DNA from: Saprospiraceae bacterium
GTDB taxonomy: Bacteria > Bacteroidota > Bacteroidia > Chitinophagales > Saprospiraceae
Assembly: GCA_021299835.1 (NCBI GenBank)
Contig: JAJTER010000006.1
Span: forward strand, 1 to 64,000
DNA length: 64,000 bases
Reading direction: 5' to 3'
Under the pieces are notes generated by a model. The model was not told the origin of the DNA and ran no database searches. It was given only the letters and a program-made list of their open reading frames with translations. Position 1 is the first letter of the stretch, and every line of letters begins with the position of its first letter. Below are positions 35,377-45,586 of this stretch, in pieces. The translations under genes and the position numbers were made by a program.

Positions 35377-36966
35377 TTAGGATTTTAGTCTTCTGGCGGC
35401 CAAAGGATGATTAGAGATTTGATTTAACTGATCTAATCCCTGAAATTCTACCTTACCGCCTGAACTTTCATAATCATTTTTAAAATGATGAAGATTTTCC
35501 AATACGGAATGGTCAACTAAACTTAGTTCAGAAAAATCAATCGAAATAACTTCCTTTTGAGGGAGTTCATCCAGGATCTTTTTTAATCCAAGCCAATTTG
35601 AAAAAATAGCACATTGTTCAATAATTAATCTGGGGCCAAATTCTTCATCAACCACTCTGATGGTTGCTTTAAATAAACTTTTAAATTTTGCACCATTAAA
35701 CAAGTGAATGATTAATTTTAACACTATGCCTGCTGCGATACCTACCAATAAATCTTCGAATAAAGTAAAAAATATAGTTACCAGGAAAATAGCTAATTGT
35801 TCTTTACCAATTTTAAATATGTGAACGAATTCCATTGGATGAGCCAGTTTAAATCCTACGGTAATCAACATAGCAGCTAAGGCAGTGTTGGGAATCATCT
35901 CAAGTAGCGGAACGGCAAGTAAAAGAAATATCAAAATAAAAAAGCCATGGAAAAAATTAGCCCATCTTGTTTTTCCGCCATTGTAAAGATTATTTGAACT
36001 TCTAGCCACCTCTGAAATCATCGGAAGACCGCCCAAAATTCCACTGATTATATTTCCTATACCAATAGCTATCAAATCCTTATTTGTATTTGATTTTTGT
36101 TTTGCGGGATCAAGAATATCAATCGCTTTAACCGTTAACAAAGATTCTAAAGTTCCAACTAAAGCAAACATTATAACGTATTTAATAAAAATACCGGTTT
36201 GGCTTAATCCTGAAAAATCGGCATTCATCTGTAAACTATCTATAAAATTGCCAATATGAACTAAGGTATAAGTTGGAGCAGTATTCTTAAAATCCAGGAA
36301 GATTCCGGCAGGAATAGAAAATGCTAAAATGATGAGCGGTGCAGGAATTTTCCTTAAGATTGGATTTTTTAAGGTTTGCCAAACAAATAAAATAATAAGA
36401 GAAATTACACCAATCACTGCAACTTTCGGATTCATATTGAAGATAAATTCCGGGATGGAAGCCAGTAACTCCAATGGATCTTTACCTTTTGTAAATAGTG
36501 GATCTACATTTAACAAAACGGGGATTTGTTTTGCTATGATTATCAATCCTATGGCAGCAAGCATTCCATGAATGGCAGATAAAGGAAAAAAGTTTGCCCA
36601 ATTTCCAAGTTTAAATACGCCAAAGAGAATTTGAATGACACCAGCCACTATGATGGTGCCCATGGCCAGATGCCAACCTTTCTCCCCACCACCAAAATCG
36701 GCCACTGCACTGGCAGCAATAACAATCAGACCTGCCGCAGGTCCTTTTATAGTTAATTTGGATCCAGCAAAAAAGGAAACGACCATACCACCAATAATAG
36801 CTGAAATAAGGCCCATTAGCGGAGGAAAATCAGATGCTTTAGCTATACCTAAACTTAGAGGAAGAGCAAGTAAGGAAACAATCAGCCCAGATATAATATC
36901 TGAACTTTGAATAGATTCTTTTCCCTTTACTGTGTTACCGTTGGATGAATTTTTATTGGAATCCAT
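35377..36966 (-). CDS. SulP family inorganic anion transporter with STAS domain
   Basis: 529 residues: about 10-14 membrane helices (about 25-425) with the SulP entry region LSLGIAKASDFPPLMGLISA and TIKGPAAGLIV, then a cytoplasmic STAS domain (about 440-529, VISIDFSELSLVDHSVLENL). SulP members carry bicarbonate (BicA type), sulfate or other anions. Its position as the first gene of a dabA-dabB operon argues for bicarbonate. An inverted repeat lies 16-32 bases before its ATG. Confidence 0.87.
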   Translation of the reverse strand: MDSNKNSSNGNTVKGKESIQSSDIISGLIVSLLALPLSLGIAKASDFPPLMGLISAIIGGMVVSFFAGSKLTIKGPAAGLIVIAASAVADFGGGEKGWHLAMGTIIVAGVIQILFGVFKLGNWANFFPLSAIHGMLAAIGLIIIAKQIPVLLNVDPLFTKGKDPLELLASIPEFIFNMNPKVAVIGVISLIILFVWQTLKNPILRKIPAPLIILAFSIPAGIFLDFKNTAPTYTLVHIGNFIDSLQMNADFSGLSQTGIFIKYVIMFALVGTLESLLTVKAIDILDPAKQKSNTNKDLIAIGIGNIISGILGGLPMISEVARSSNNLYNGGKTRWANFFHGFFILIFLLLAVPLLEMIPNTALAAMLITVGFKLAHPMEFVHIFKIGKEQLAIFLVTIFFTLFEDLLVGIAAGIVLKLIIHLFNGAKFKSLFKATIRVVDEEFGPRLIIEQCAIFSNWLGLKKILDELPQKEVISIDFSELSLVDHSVLENLHHFKNDYESSGGKVEFQGLDQLNQISNHPLAARRLKS

Positions 36967-36981
36967 TGTATCAAAGATTAA

Positions 36982-36998
36982 AACTCTTTTTAAGAGTT
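36982..36998. repeat. Inverted repeat upstream of the sulP start
   Basis: A 7-bp arm AACTCTT (36982-36988) and its complement AAGAGTT (36992-36998), spaced by three bases, sit 16 bases before the SulP ATG. It could be an operator or an mRNA hairpin near the ribosome entry site; nothing shows which. Confidence 0.35.
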
Positions 36999-37053
36999 GT
37001 TAATAAATAAACCACTAAATGATGTTTCCTGGTGAAACCTACGTGCTGTTTAT

Positions 37054-37404
37054 TTAACAATCAATCTTTAAGGAACAAAAAAGGATTACCCTATTGATGA
37101 TAAGGGGAAAAAGCAAACTGGAATTTGCTACTAAGCTGCCATTTGGTTGGGTAGGAGGTGGGAGAAATGTATATGATTCGGTAAAACCAAATAACAAATC
37201 ATCTTCTATTTCTTCGTTTTCAACTATTAAAAGTTTAACTGAATCATTTATGGAAAAAGGATTTATAAAATCCCCTCCATTTTTGAGATGCTTTTGTTTT
37301 AATTGAATCTCTAGTTTGTGAGATAGCGAATAGGCGTAGGTTACATCTTTGCCAAGGAGCAAGAAGCAAGCAAGAAGAAAAATAAAACGCCTAATAATAT
37401 ACAT
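37054..37404 (-). CDS. Small secreted protein of unknown function
   Basis: 116 residues. An N-terminal hydrophobic stretch (IRRFIFLLACFLLLG) followed by polar sequence predicts export, with a cleavage site near DVTYAYS. The middle is acidic (VENEEIEDDLL) and then proline-rich (FLPPPTQPNG); a second hydrophobic segment lies near the C-terminus (LLFPLIINRVILFCSL). No family is recognised. It lies 87 bases upstream of the SulP gene on the same strand, so it may share the carbon-uptake transcript. It could be a spurious frame. Confidence 0.45.
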   Translation of the reverse strand: MYIIRRFIFLLACFLLLGKDVTYAYSLSHKLEIQLKQKHLKNGGDFINPFSINDSVKLLIVENEEIEDDLLFGFTESYTFLPPPTQPNGSLVANSSLLFPLIINRVILFCSLKIDC

Positions 37405-37558
37405 ATAAAAGCTTAATTATGCAAATCTAGTATTTTAATTAACTTATCCTAACTATTAAATAATATTTTTGAACTGAAAGAATAACTTACATTTTTATTT
37501 TCGCTAAATTGGTGATTAATTTGATTTTTTTGAATGCACCAAACCAAAATTTATATTC

Positions 37559-40500
37559 ATGTCATTTAAAATTAACTTTTTATTCCTAATCATCGCATTT
37601 TGTGGTTCATCTCTTACTGCACAGGAAAATGGAAAGCAACCTTCTATTACCGTTGAGGAAGACTATTTTCACCCTGTCAAATGGCGGAACATAGGCCCAT
37701 TCAGAGGAGGACGATCTGTTACAGCAACAGGTGTTTCAAATGACCCACTCACCTATTACATGGGCACAACGGGCGGAGGGTTATGGAAAACCAGTGATGC
37801 AGGTCATAATTGGTTTAATATTTCTGATGGATTTTTTAAAACCGGGTCCGTCGGCGCTGTGGCAGTTTCTTCCTCTGATCCAAACATTGTGTATTGTGGA
37901 ATGGGCGAACATGCGCCAAGGGGTGTCATGACTTCTTATGGTGATGGCGTTTATAAATCAACCGATGCAGGTAGAACCTGGACAAAAATAGGATTAGATA
38001 AAACAAGGCAAATTGCCAGAATAATCATTCATCCAACAAATCCAGATATTGTATATGTGGCAGCTCAGGGCGCTTTAAATGGTCCAACCCCTGAAAGAGG
38101 CATTTATAAAAGTACCGATGGTGGTAAAACCTGGAAAAACACCCTTTTTGTAGATAATGGGACTGGTTGCAATGACCTTTCCATCGATCCAAATAATGCA
38201 TTGATTATGTATGCGTCCATGTGGGAACACAACCGTTCACCATGGAAAGTTACCAGTGGCGGTCCAGGAAGCGGTCTTTATAAATCGGTCGATGGGGGCG
38301 ACTCCTGGTTTAAGATACACAAAGGCCTTCCTGATGGGAAAGGTAAAATGGGAATTTCTGTCAGTGGAGCAAATTCAGATGTTGTTTATGCCCTCATCGA
38401 AGGTGACACTGAAAAAGAGGAAGGAGGGCTTTTTGTATCAACAAATGCAGGGGCAAACTGGTCTAAGATAAGCAGTGATCACCGGCTCGTTCAACGTGCC
38501 TGGTACTACATAGAGGTTTTCGCTGATCCAAATGATGAACACACGGTGTACGTTTTAGGGCCACCTGCACTAAGATCTATTGATGGCGGCAAAACATGGG
38601 AAATATTAAACACCTCACATGGTGATCATCATGATCTTTGGATTAATCCTAAAAATTCAAAGAATATGGTCATCGCAGACGATGGTGGTGCTTCTATTAC
38701 ATTTGATAGAGGAGCAAACTGGACGGAGCAACAAAATATGCCTACTGCGCAGATGTATCGCATCAATGTTGATAATCAGTTTCCATATAGAATTTATGGT
38801 GGACAACAAGACAATACCTCCGTTTCAATTGCCTCACGATCTTTAGGCAATTATGGAATTAGCACAAAAGATTGGGTCAGTTCAGCAGGAGGTGAAAGTG
38901 CATTTTTAGCCTTCGATCCTGATAATCCTCGTTTTGTCATGGGAGGAAGTTACCTGGGTACTATTGATATATTAGATACAAAAGCTGAGGCCAGTTCCAA
39001 TATTATGCCTTCGCCTATTCAATATCTGGCGCTGGAACCAAAATACATGAAATACAGGTACAATTGGAACGCTCCTATTATCTGGTCAAAACATGAGGCC
39101 AATACCTTCTATCATGGAGCTCAGGTTTTACTTAAAACCAAGGATATGGGGCTATCCTGGGAGGAAGTATCTCCAGATTTAACCAGAAATGATAAAGACA
39201 AACAAGGTAAAGGAGGTGGACCTTATACCAATGAGATTGTGGGCGCAGAAAATTATGGCACCTTAAGTTATGTCCTTGAATCTCAACATGAAAAAGGGGT
39301 GATTTGGACAGGTAGTGATGACGGATTGGTTCATCTGACCATGGACGGAGGCAAAACATGGAAAAATGTTACCCCACCTGTTCTTCCTGAATGTCTAATA
39401 AACGCTATTGAGGTATCCCCTCACAATAAGGCCATTGCATATATAGCAGCAACCCGATATAAATTTAATGATTTTAAACCGTATCTGTTTAAGACCACAA
39501 ATTATGGTAAAACCTGGACAAATATTTCCAGTGGTATTCCGGAAGGTGCCTATACCCGGGTGGTCAGGGAAGATGATAAGTTACCTGGATTACTCTTTGC
39601 AGGAACAGAAACGGGCCTTTATATTTCAAGAAATGGGGGAACAACCTGGAAACCTTTTACATTGAATTTCCCCGTTGTACCTGTCACTGATTTAATGGTT
39701 AAACATGGTGATTTGATCGCAGCAACCTCCGGTCGTTCTTTCTGGATTTTAGATGATCTGGAGGTAATTAGAAATTATAATGTCAGTGATTCAACTAAAA
39801 CACTTCTTTATCCTATAGAAGATACCTATCAGGTGAATGGTGGAAGTAAGTTAAATGAACCTGGAAATGATGCCAGTGGAACCGACCTTAAGGAAGGCGT
39901 CAATCCTTCTACCGGTGTGGTGATTTACTATCATTTGCCAAAAGATCAAAGTAATAATCCATTGGAAAAATTGAAAATGAATATTTATGATTCAAACAAT
40001 ACATTGGTAAGAACATTTTCCAGTGATCAAAAATCACATTTCCAAAGGTATGATGGAGGACCCTCAAAAGAACCTGTTTTAAGTGTTTCTAAAGGCTTAA
40101 ACCGTTTTGTATGGGATATGAGGACCTTTTCAAGACCCGGCGTGCCAAATGTTTATATAGAAGGAAGTTATCGAGGTCATAAGGTGATGCCAGGGAAATA
40201 TATCGTTGAATTGGAATTTGCCGGGGAAAAATGGTCAAAAGAGGTGAATATCTTATCAAATCCTCATATTAATGTTCCCACAGAGGTTTACCAGGAATAT
40301 AATACATTGTTGACTCAATTATCAAGTACCTATACCACTATGGTAAATACGGTAAACCAGATGAGTGAATATAAGGAACAATTGGATCGAAGCATACTTT
40401 ACCTTATAAAAAAAGAATCTAACGTTAAGCTAGACTTAAGTACCTCTAATAAATTAATTGAGGATATTGAAAATTGGGACAAGAACATGGTACAGCGAAA

Positions 40501-40756
40501 ATCAAAAGCGTATGATGACGTTGACAATTTTGAAAATAAAATGACAGGTAATTATCTGTTTTTAGTAAATCAGGCAGAAAGCGATATTCCGGTAGTAACT
40601 AGGGCTGTCCTGGATGAACAAAAAAGGCTCGATGCGCTTTGGTCTGCCGCTTATAAAGAAGCACTAAATATCATGGACATCGAATTACCCGCTCTTAATA
40701 AATGGTTATTGGAAAATGGGGTTGGTGCCATAAATCTTTACCAAAAGAAGAATTAA
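37559..40756 (+). CDS. Secreted BNR/sortilin-type beta-propeller protein
   Basis: 1065 residues with a signal peptide ending at LTAQ (about residue 22). Ten Asp-box/BNR motifs are visible, such as [33 protein letters not shown] and [11 protein letters not shown]. They form the 10-bladed Vps10/sortilin or sialidase-like propeller (residues about 35-750). A C-terminal region of about 300 residues, rich in charged helices, follows. Such proteins are often labelled glycosyl hydrolases, but the catalytic residues of sialidases are not evident, so a binding or secreted-hydrolase role is open. There is no T9SS sorting domain. It is first in a four-gene operon; the AlkB start codon abuts its stop. 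Confidence 0.87.
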   Translation: MSFKINFLFLIIAFCGSSLTAQENGKQPSITVEEDYFHPVKWRNIGPFRGGRSVTATGVSNDPLTYYMGTTGGGLWKTSDAGHNWFNISDGFFKTGSVGAVAVSSSDPNIVYCGMGEHAPRGVMTSYGDGVYKSTDAGRTWTKIGLDKTRQIARIIIHPTNPDIVYVAAQGALNGPTPERGIYKSTDGGKTWKNTLFVDNGTGCNDLSIDPNNALIMYASMWEHNRSPWKVTSGGPGSGLYKSVDGGDSWFKIHKGLPDGKGKMGISVSGANSDVVYALIEGDTEKEEGGLFVSTNAGANWSKISSDHRLVQRAWYYIEVFADPNDEHTVYVLGPPALRSIDGGKTWEILNTSHGDHHDLWINPKNSKNMVIADDGGASITFDRGANWTEQQNMPTAQMYRINVDNQFPYRIYGGQQDNTSVSIASRSLGNYGISTKDWVSSAGGESAFLAFDPDNPRFVMGGSYLGTIDILDTKAEASSNIMPSPIQYLALEPKYMKYRYNWNAPIIWSKHEANTFYHGAQVLLKTKDMGLSWEEVSPDLTRNDKDKQGKGGGPYTNEIVGAENYGTLSYVLESQHEKGVIWTGSDDGLVHLTMDGGKTWKNVTPPVLPECLINAIEVSPHNKAIAYIAATRYKFNDFKPYLFKTTNYGKTWTNISSGIPEGAYTRVVREDDKLPGLLFAGTETGLYISRNGGTTWKPFTLNFPVVPVTDLMVKHGDLIAATSGRSFWILDDLEVIRNYNVSDSTKTLLYPIEDTYQVNGGSKLNEPGNDASGTDLKEGVNPSTGVVIYYHLPKDQSNNPLEKLKMNIYDSNNTLVRTFSSDQKSHFQRYDGGPSKEPVLSVSKGLNRFVWDMRTFSRPGVPNVYIEGSYRGHKVMPGKYIVELEFAGEKWSKEVNILSNPHINVPTEVYQEYNTLLTQLSSTYTTMVNTVNQMSEYKEQLDRSILYLIKKESNVKLDLSTSNKLIEDIENWDKNMVQRKSKAYDDVDNFENKMTGNYLFLVNQAESDIPVVTRAVLDEQKRLDALWSAAYKEALNIMDIELPALNKWLLENGVGAINLYQKKN

Positions 40757-41341
40757 ATGCTCGATAGTCAGAATATTTTACCTTACGATGGGGAAGTTTA
40801 TTATGAAAAATGCATTTGGGATAACCTCAAGGCTGAAAATCTTTTCCGTGAAATGCAACAACATTTGCAATGGCAACATGATGAGCTGATGATGTTTGGA
40901 AAAAAAATAACGACTAACAGAAAAGTGGCCTGGTATGGTGATAAAACATATACCTACACCTATTCCCGCACAACTAAAACAGCTTTACTCTGGCATCCTT
41001 TGTTACTTCCTATTAGGGAAAAAACCGAAACAGTGTCAGACGCTTCATTTAATGCTTGTTTATGTAATTTCTATCACCATGGAAACGAGGGAATGACCTG
41101 GCATAGTGACGATGACAAAGAATTTGGATTAAATCCAACGATTGCTTCTCTTAGTTTTGGCGCCGAAAGAACCTTTAGCTTCCGACATAAAATTACTAAA
41201 GAAGTAATATCCATCATTTTAGAAAGTGGAAGTGTACTACTAATGAAGTCAAATACGCAATCTCACTGGGTGCATGCCTTACCAAAGTCAGCTAAAATTA
41301 AGGACCCAAGAATCAATTTGACCTTTAGATTGGTTGTGTAA
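40757..41341 (+). CDS. AlkB-type alpha-ketoglutarate/Fe(II) dioxygenase
   Basis: 194 residues. The iron-binding triad is His116 and Asp118 in MTWHSDDD, with His173 in HWVHALPK. RINLTFR (185-191) supplies the 2-oxoglutarate Arg residues. This fits the ALKBH2/3-like group that demethylates 1-methyladenine and 3-methylcytosine in DNA or RNA. It starts exactly at the base after the BNR gene stop, implying translational coupling, an unusual partner for a repair enzyme. Confidence 0.9.
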   Translation: MLDSQNILPYDGEVYYEKCIWDNLKAENLFREMQQHLQWQHDELMMFGKKITTNRKVAWYGDKTYTYTYSRTTKTALLWHPLLLPIREKTETVSDASFNACLCNFYHHGNEGMTWHSDDDKEFGLNPTIASLSFGAERTFSFRHKITKEVISIILESGSVLLMKSNTQSHWVHALPKSAKIKDPRINLTFRLVV

Positions 41342-41359
41342 GAATGTTAAAAAAATTAA

Positions 41360-42196
41360 ATGAAAAAGTTATCTTTCTGGATTTTCTTAGGTTACCTCAT
41401 CTACTTCCTTTTGAGTGGGGAAGAGGAGGTTGATGAAACGGTTGTGAGACCACCCATTCCTGAGGATATTCCCTATAATGAGACAACAGGTTGTAAATCA
41501 TTGGATAAACAATGGGCATGGAATTCTTTAGATGGGAATAATTATGAAATGTCTTTTCCTGTTTGTCAGGAATTATACGATGAAAGTGTTTCTACCCGCG
41601 AAAATATTGGCTATCCGGAATATGAACTTTCAGATATTGAATATTGCAAATTTATTTATGAACAACTTTTAAGTGCCGTTGAATTTCCAACCAATGAACT
41701 TGCATCAGGTTATAAAAATATCATTGATGAGGCTAATCTTGATTATATGGGCGCCCTAAATTTGATTATATCAAGTATTCAGGCTATCCCCTACACATTA
41801 ATTATCAATGAGAATTGTCCTTATGTCCTAAACGGTGTCAAATATATAAACAACTGTGCCCCACTGGAAAGTGGACAGGGATGCTGTGGAAATATTCAGC
41901 CCTTTGGCGTTTATTCCCCCATGGAGTTTTTATACCACGAAGCAGGTGATTGCGATACAAGAACCGTTTTTGCTTATGCTGTGTTAAAAAATTTAGGCTT
42001 TGACGCGGTAGTCATAAATGGAGAAGAACATTCTATGCTCGCTGTTCATCTGCCCAAAAGCCCGGAGGCGGGGTCAGCTCATATAAAAGACCAGAGGGGG
42101 AAAAAATATTATGTGTGGGAACTTACGGGAAAGGACTGGGGTCTTGGCGTAAACCCAGACGTAAATTTGAATAAATGGGATATTGTATTACCTTAA
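41360..42196 (+). CDS. Membrane-anchored transglutaminase-fold protein
   Basis: 278 residues. A single N-terminal helix (5-19) is followed by an exported region with several cysteines (e.g. GQGCCGN). A C-terminal transglutaminase-like core has the catalytic Cys in AGDCDTRTVFAYAVLKNLG, His in EEHSMLAV and the acidic residue in YYVWELTG. The fold serves as protease, ligase or non-enzymatic domain; the target is unknown. It is 18 bases after alkB and 11 bases before the DUF350-like gene. Confidence in the fold is fair, in any function low. Confidence 0.7.
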   Translation: MKKLSFWIFLGYLIYFLLSGEEEVDETVVRPPIPEDIPYNETTGCKSLDKQWAWNSLDGNNYEMSFPVCQELYDESVSTRENIGYPEYELSDIEYCKFIYEQLLSAVEFPTNELASGYKNIIDEANLDYMGALNLIISSIQAIPYTLIINENCPYVLNGVKYINNCAPLESGQGCCGNIQPFGVYSPMEFLYHEAGDCDTRTVFAYAVLKNLGFDAVVINGEEHSMLAVHLPKSPEAGSAHIKDQRGKKYYVWELTGKDWGLGVNPDVNLNKWDIVLP

Positions 42197-42207
42197 AATA
42201 AAGAATT

Positions 42208-42684
42208 ATGCTAAACGAATGGATGGACTTAGGCACCTTGACCATACTATCAATTTTTTACCTTTTTACCTTTGCCCGAGTACAATCGAATTTCTTCGAT
42301 AAATACCTGGAAGAAAAAAATGCTGCCATACTCATTGTTTTTGGCTCTTCTCTACTCGCTGCTGGTATTAACTTAAATCATATATCGGACACAAGTTCTG
42401 ATGCCATGCGATTTTTAATTAGTCAAAACGAATGGGCAAAAGCCATAGGTTTTGCCCTGCTTTTCTTTGCTGGAATGTGGGTTTTTTCTTATGTTCTCTT
42501 TAGAATTACCTTTTTTATTACAGGTTTCTTAACTCCTGAATCTGAACTAAATGAGTTGAGGAAGAATAATATAGAAATTGCTTTAGTACACGCTATTATT
42601 ATATTGGTGCTAAGTTTTGTATTGGCTCCCGCAATTACCCGGGTAGCCTCTCATTTTGTACCCTACCCTACTTTGCCGTTCTAA
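42208..42684 (+). CDS. DUF350-like membrane protein
   Basis: 158 residues with four membrane helices and a charged loop, ESELNELRKNNIEIALVHAI, before the last helix, a pattern like DUF350 (YjfL type). The function is unknown. In Escherichia coli a DUF350 gene sits beside PspA-like and glutathionylspermidine-synthase-like genes. The terminator at 42688 shows it is the last gene of the transcript. Confidence 0.6.
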   Translation: MLNEWMDLGTLTILSIFYLFTFARVQSNFFDKYLEEKNAAILIVFGSSLLAAGINLNHISDTSSDAMRFLISQNEWAKAIGFALLFFAGMWVFSYVLFRITFFITGFLTPESELNELRKNNIEIALVHAIIILVLSFVLAPAITRVASHFVPYPTLPF

Positions 42685-42687
42685 AAT

Positions 42688-42713
42688 AAAAGGGGGCTTG
42701 CTGGCCCCCTTTT
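42688..42713. terminator. Convergent bidirectional terminator
   Basis: A perfect 10-bp stem (arm AAAAGGGGGC, 42688-42697, with 42704-42713) and a six-base loop TTGCTG lie four bases after the DUF350-like stop and six bases before the glutathione peroxidase stop. The A-run and T-run ends allow use in both directions. Confidence 0.88.
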
Positions 42714-42718
42714 ATTTC

Positions 42719-43270
42719 TTATTTATTGATATATTTCAGAATATCTTCGCTCAGAGGTTTCACACTACTTGGGAAATAAGCTACTAATTTACCATCTTCA
42801 TCAATTAAGAATTTATTAAAATTCCAGGCAACTTTAGCATCTAACACCCCATTTTTCTCTTTCTGTGTAAGCCAGGCATAGATAGGAGCAACATTATCTC
42901 CTTTAACATCAATTTTTTCAGCCATTGGAAAACTCACTCCGTAATTTTTCTGACAAAATTCTTTGATTTCTGTCGCTGACCCTGGATCCTGACTCATAAA
43001 CTGGTTACATGGAAAACCAAGGATAACCAATTTATCCTGATATTTACTGTAAAGTTCCTGCAATCCAGCAAACTGAGGCGTATAGCCGCACTTAGATGCC
43101 GTATTAACGACCAGAATCATTTTACCCTTATAATTGGACAATGGGATGGGTTCACCTTCCAATGAGTTTACTGTAAAAGAATGAATTGAATTGGACATGC
43201 TGGTTTGAGCTGTTCCCACTGTTCCTATACAAAGAAAGAGGAAGAGATGAAAAAATGAGGTTAATTTCAT
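42719..43270 (-). CDS. Exported glutathione peroxidase-family thiol peroxidase
   Basis: 183 residues with a signal peptide (about 1-21). The family residues are the peroxidatic Cys in NTASKCGYT (cysteine rather than selenocysteine), Gln and Pro in GFPCNQF, and Trp/Asn in WNFNKFLID. It reduces peroxides, probably with thioredoxin in bacteria rather than glutathione. It likely works in the periplasm. Single gene, convergent with the BNR operon. Confidence 0.9.
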   Translation of the reverse strand: MKLTSFFHLFLFLCIGTVGTAQTSMSNSIHSFTVNSLEGEPIPLSNYKGKMILVVNTASKCGYTPQFAGLQELYSKYQDKLVILGFPCNQFMSQDPGSATEIKEFCQKNYGVSFPMAEKIDVKGDNVAPIYAWLTQKEKNGVLDAKVAWNFNKFLIDEDGKLVAYFPSSVKPLSEDILKYINK

Positions 43271-43422
43271 GAGTTTTTTTTATTATAAATGAAAGATTTA
43301 GCTCTTTTGTTTAAAAAATGTGTATTTAAATTCAATATAACTTTAAAAAGTTTCAATTCTTTTTTTGAAAAATTACCTATATTGAAAGGAAATTAACAAA
43401 AAACACCCTAAAGTAAAAAGAA

Positions 43423-44637
43423 ATGTCCTGGAAAACAAAAATAGCACTCTCCATAATGATGTTTTTACTGTACTGTATTTGGGGATCCTGGTATGGGCAA
43501 ATGAGTAAATATCTCAGCAATCAATTAGAAGCGAGTGGCGTACAAGTGGGAAACGCTTATGCCATGTTTTCCATTGCCATGATTGCCTCTCCTTTTTTGG
43601 TAGGTCTATTAGCCGATAGATACATAGCGGCGCAAAGGTTACTTGGGATATTAAGTTTGATGGGGGCAGCCATTTTATTCTGGCTAATAAATGTAGAAGA
43701 ACCAAGCACTTTTATTTGGGTGCTGTTACTTTATTGTTTAACCTTCACTCCAGCGATATCACTGACTACCTCCATTGCGATGAGGCAGATGGCCAATCCA
43801 GAAATTGAGTTCCCTCCAATCAGAGTATTTGGAACCATAGCCTGGATTGTCATTGTAAACGTAGTAGGTTGGTATGGATGGGGGGATAAAGCTACCATTT
43901 TCCAATTAGCCTTATTATTATCTTTGGTGTTGGGCGTTTTTTCATTTTTTCTGCCTCATACCCCTCCTGGCAAATCAAAGGAACCATTTTCTTATGCTCA
44001 ATTGATAGGAAAAGATGCCTTTGTTTTGTTTAAATCAAAATCATTTTCGCTATTTTTTATTTCCTCCGTACTTATTTGTATTCCATTGGCTTTTTACTAT
44101 ACCTGGGCAAATCCTTCTTTAACAGATGCTTATATACTGGCATTTCCAAGTATCAATGCCGATAGTTTTGCTATTGAAAATAAAATGTCTCTCGGGCAGG
44201 TTTCTGAAATAGTTTTTCTACTAATGTTACCGTTTGCCTATCGCAAATGGGGATTAAAAAATATATTTATCATCGGTTTATTGGCCTGGGTTATTCGATT
44301 CCTCTTTTTTGGGTACGGAACAGCTGATAACACTCCCTGGATGCTATATTTAGCTATTTTACTTCATGGCGTTTGTTACGATTTTTTCTTTGTAAGCGGA
44401 CAAATTTATATCGATAAGAAAGCCGGAACGGCTATAAAAGCACAGGCCCAGGGTTTAATTACTCTGGCAACTTATGGTATTGGTATGTTATTAGGCAATT
44501 TAATTGCAGGTTATGTAAAAGACATGAATACTTTATCCAATGTAACCAATTGGACAAATGTTTGGTTAGTTCCCGCCGGCATCGCTTCCCTCGTCCTCTT
44601 ATTATTTATGTTTTTTTTCAAACAGGAAAAAATTTGA
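43423..44637 (+). CDS. MFS transporter, nucleoside:H+ symporter (NupG) type
   Basis: 404 residues with 12 membrane helices. The N-terminus YCIWGSWYGQMSKYLSNQL and the AMRQMANPE loop resemble the nucleoside-proton symporter family widely used in Bacteroidota for sugar or nucleoside-like substrates. Together with the following TIM-barrel isomerase it suggests uptake and conversion of a sugar or cyclitol; the substrate itself cannot be read. It is followed by the isomerase after 28 bases. Confidence 0.82.
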   Translation: MSWKTKIALSIMMFLLYCIWGSWYGQMSKYLSNQLEASGVQVGNAYAMFSIAMIASPFLVGLLADRYIAAQRLLGILSLMGAAILFWLINVEEPSTFIWVLLLYCLTFTPAISLTTSIAMRQMANPEIEFPPIRVFGTIAWIVIVNVVGWYGWGDKATIFQLALLLSLVLGVFSFFLPHTPPGKSKEPFSYAQLIGKDAFVLFKSKSFSLFFISSVLICIPLAFYYTWANPSLTDAYILAFPSINADSFAIENKMSLGQVSEIVFLLMLPFAYRKWGLKNIFIIGLLAWVIRFLFFGYGTADNTPWMLYLAILLHGVCYDFFFVSGQIYIDKKAGTAIKAQAQGLITLATYGIGMLLGNLIAGYVKDMNTLSNVTNWTNVWLVPAGIASLVLLLFMFFFKQEKI

Positions 44638-44665
44638 TTTTAATCTCTAAAACGTCTTTTACCTT

Positions 44666-45586
44666 ATGTTAGATTTAGGTTTTGTTTCTGCTATATTACC
44701 TGATTACTCTTTGGAAAAATTAGTCCTTTTTGCCGCCGAGGAAAAATTTTCCTGTATAGAAATTATGTGCTGGCCCCTGGGTAAATCAGAAAGAAGATAT
44801 GCCGGTGTAACACATATAGATATAGACACGCTGAATTCGACAAAAATAATAGAGATTAAGGCCTTATTAAAAGACCACAACGTAAGCATATCAGGTTTAG
44901 GTTATTATCCTAATCCATTGGATGAGGATGTAGAAAAACGCAAGTATTTCCAGGAACATATAAAAAAGATTATTAAAGCTGCTGCTGCACTTGATATTCC
45001 TGTAGTGAATACCTTTATTGGGAGAAATCAATATTTAAACTTAGACGAAAATTTTAAATTATTCGCCACCGAATGGGCATCTATTATAGATGTTGCCCAG
45101 GCAAATGGTATAAAAATTGGGATTGAAAATTGCCCGATGATTTTTACATACGATGAATGGCCTGGAGGAAAAAATATGGCTATAAATCCTCAAATCTGGG
45201 AGAAAATGTTCGATTGCTTTCCAACTCCGTTATTTGGATTAAATTTCGATCCCTCCCATTTTATATGGCAACAAATGGATTATATTCAACCTTTATATGA
45301 TTTTAAGGATAGACTGCATCATATCCATCTGAAAGATGTTAAATTATATAAAAATAAACTGGATAAGGTAGGCATTATGTCACCACCAAATTATTACAGT
45401 TCTCCCAAAATACCCGGATATGGAGATGTTCACTGGGGAAAATTTTTCTCGGCATTAACTGATATTGGATACCGGGGTCCAGTATGTATTGAAGTAGAAG
45501 ATAAAGCGTTCGAAGCCAATGAAAAAGATGTTTTAACAGCGATTAAAACAGCAAGAAATTATTTAAATCAATATTTATCTTCATGA
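44666..45586 (+). CDS. Sugar phosphate isomerase/epimerase, TIM barrel
   Basis: 306 residues of the xylose-isomerase-like AP-endonuclease-2 fold. The divalent-metal ligands appear as Glu in GIENCPM, Asp and His in NFDPSHF, His in HIHLKD and Glu in CIEVED. It likely epimerises or isomerises a carbohydrate taken up by the neighbouring transporter. Four bases overlap the PspC gene (ATGA), indicating coupled translation. Confidence 0.87.
   Translation: MLDLGFVSAILPDYSLEKLVLFAAEEKFSCIEIMCWPLGKSERRYAGVTHIDIDTLNSTKIIEIKALLKDHNVSISGLGYYPNPLDEDVEKRKYFQEHIKKIIKAAAALDIPVVNTFIGRNQYLNLDENFKLFATEWASIIDVAQANGIKIGIENCPMIFTYDEWPGGKNMAINPQIWEKMFDCFPTPLFGLNFDPSHFIWQQMDYIQPLYDFKDRLHHIHLKDVKLYKNKLDKVGIMSPPNYYSSPKIPGYGDVHWGKFFSALTDIGYRGPVCIEVEDKAFEANEKDVLTAIKTARNYLNQYLSS

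Noticed and set aside
37094..37306. Plus-strand ORF opposite the small secreted protein
   Set aside because: No domain or signal; the minus-strand frame has a plausible signal peptide.
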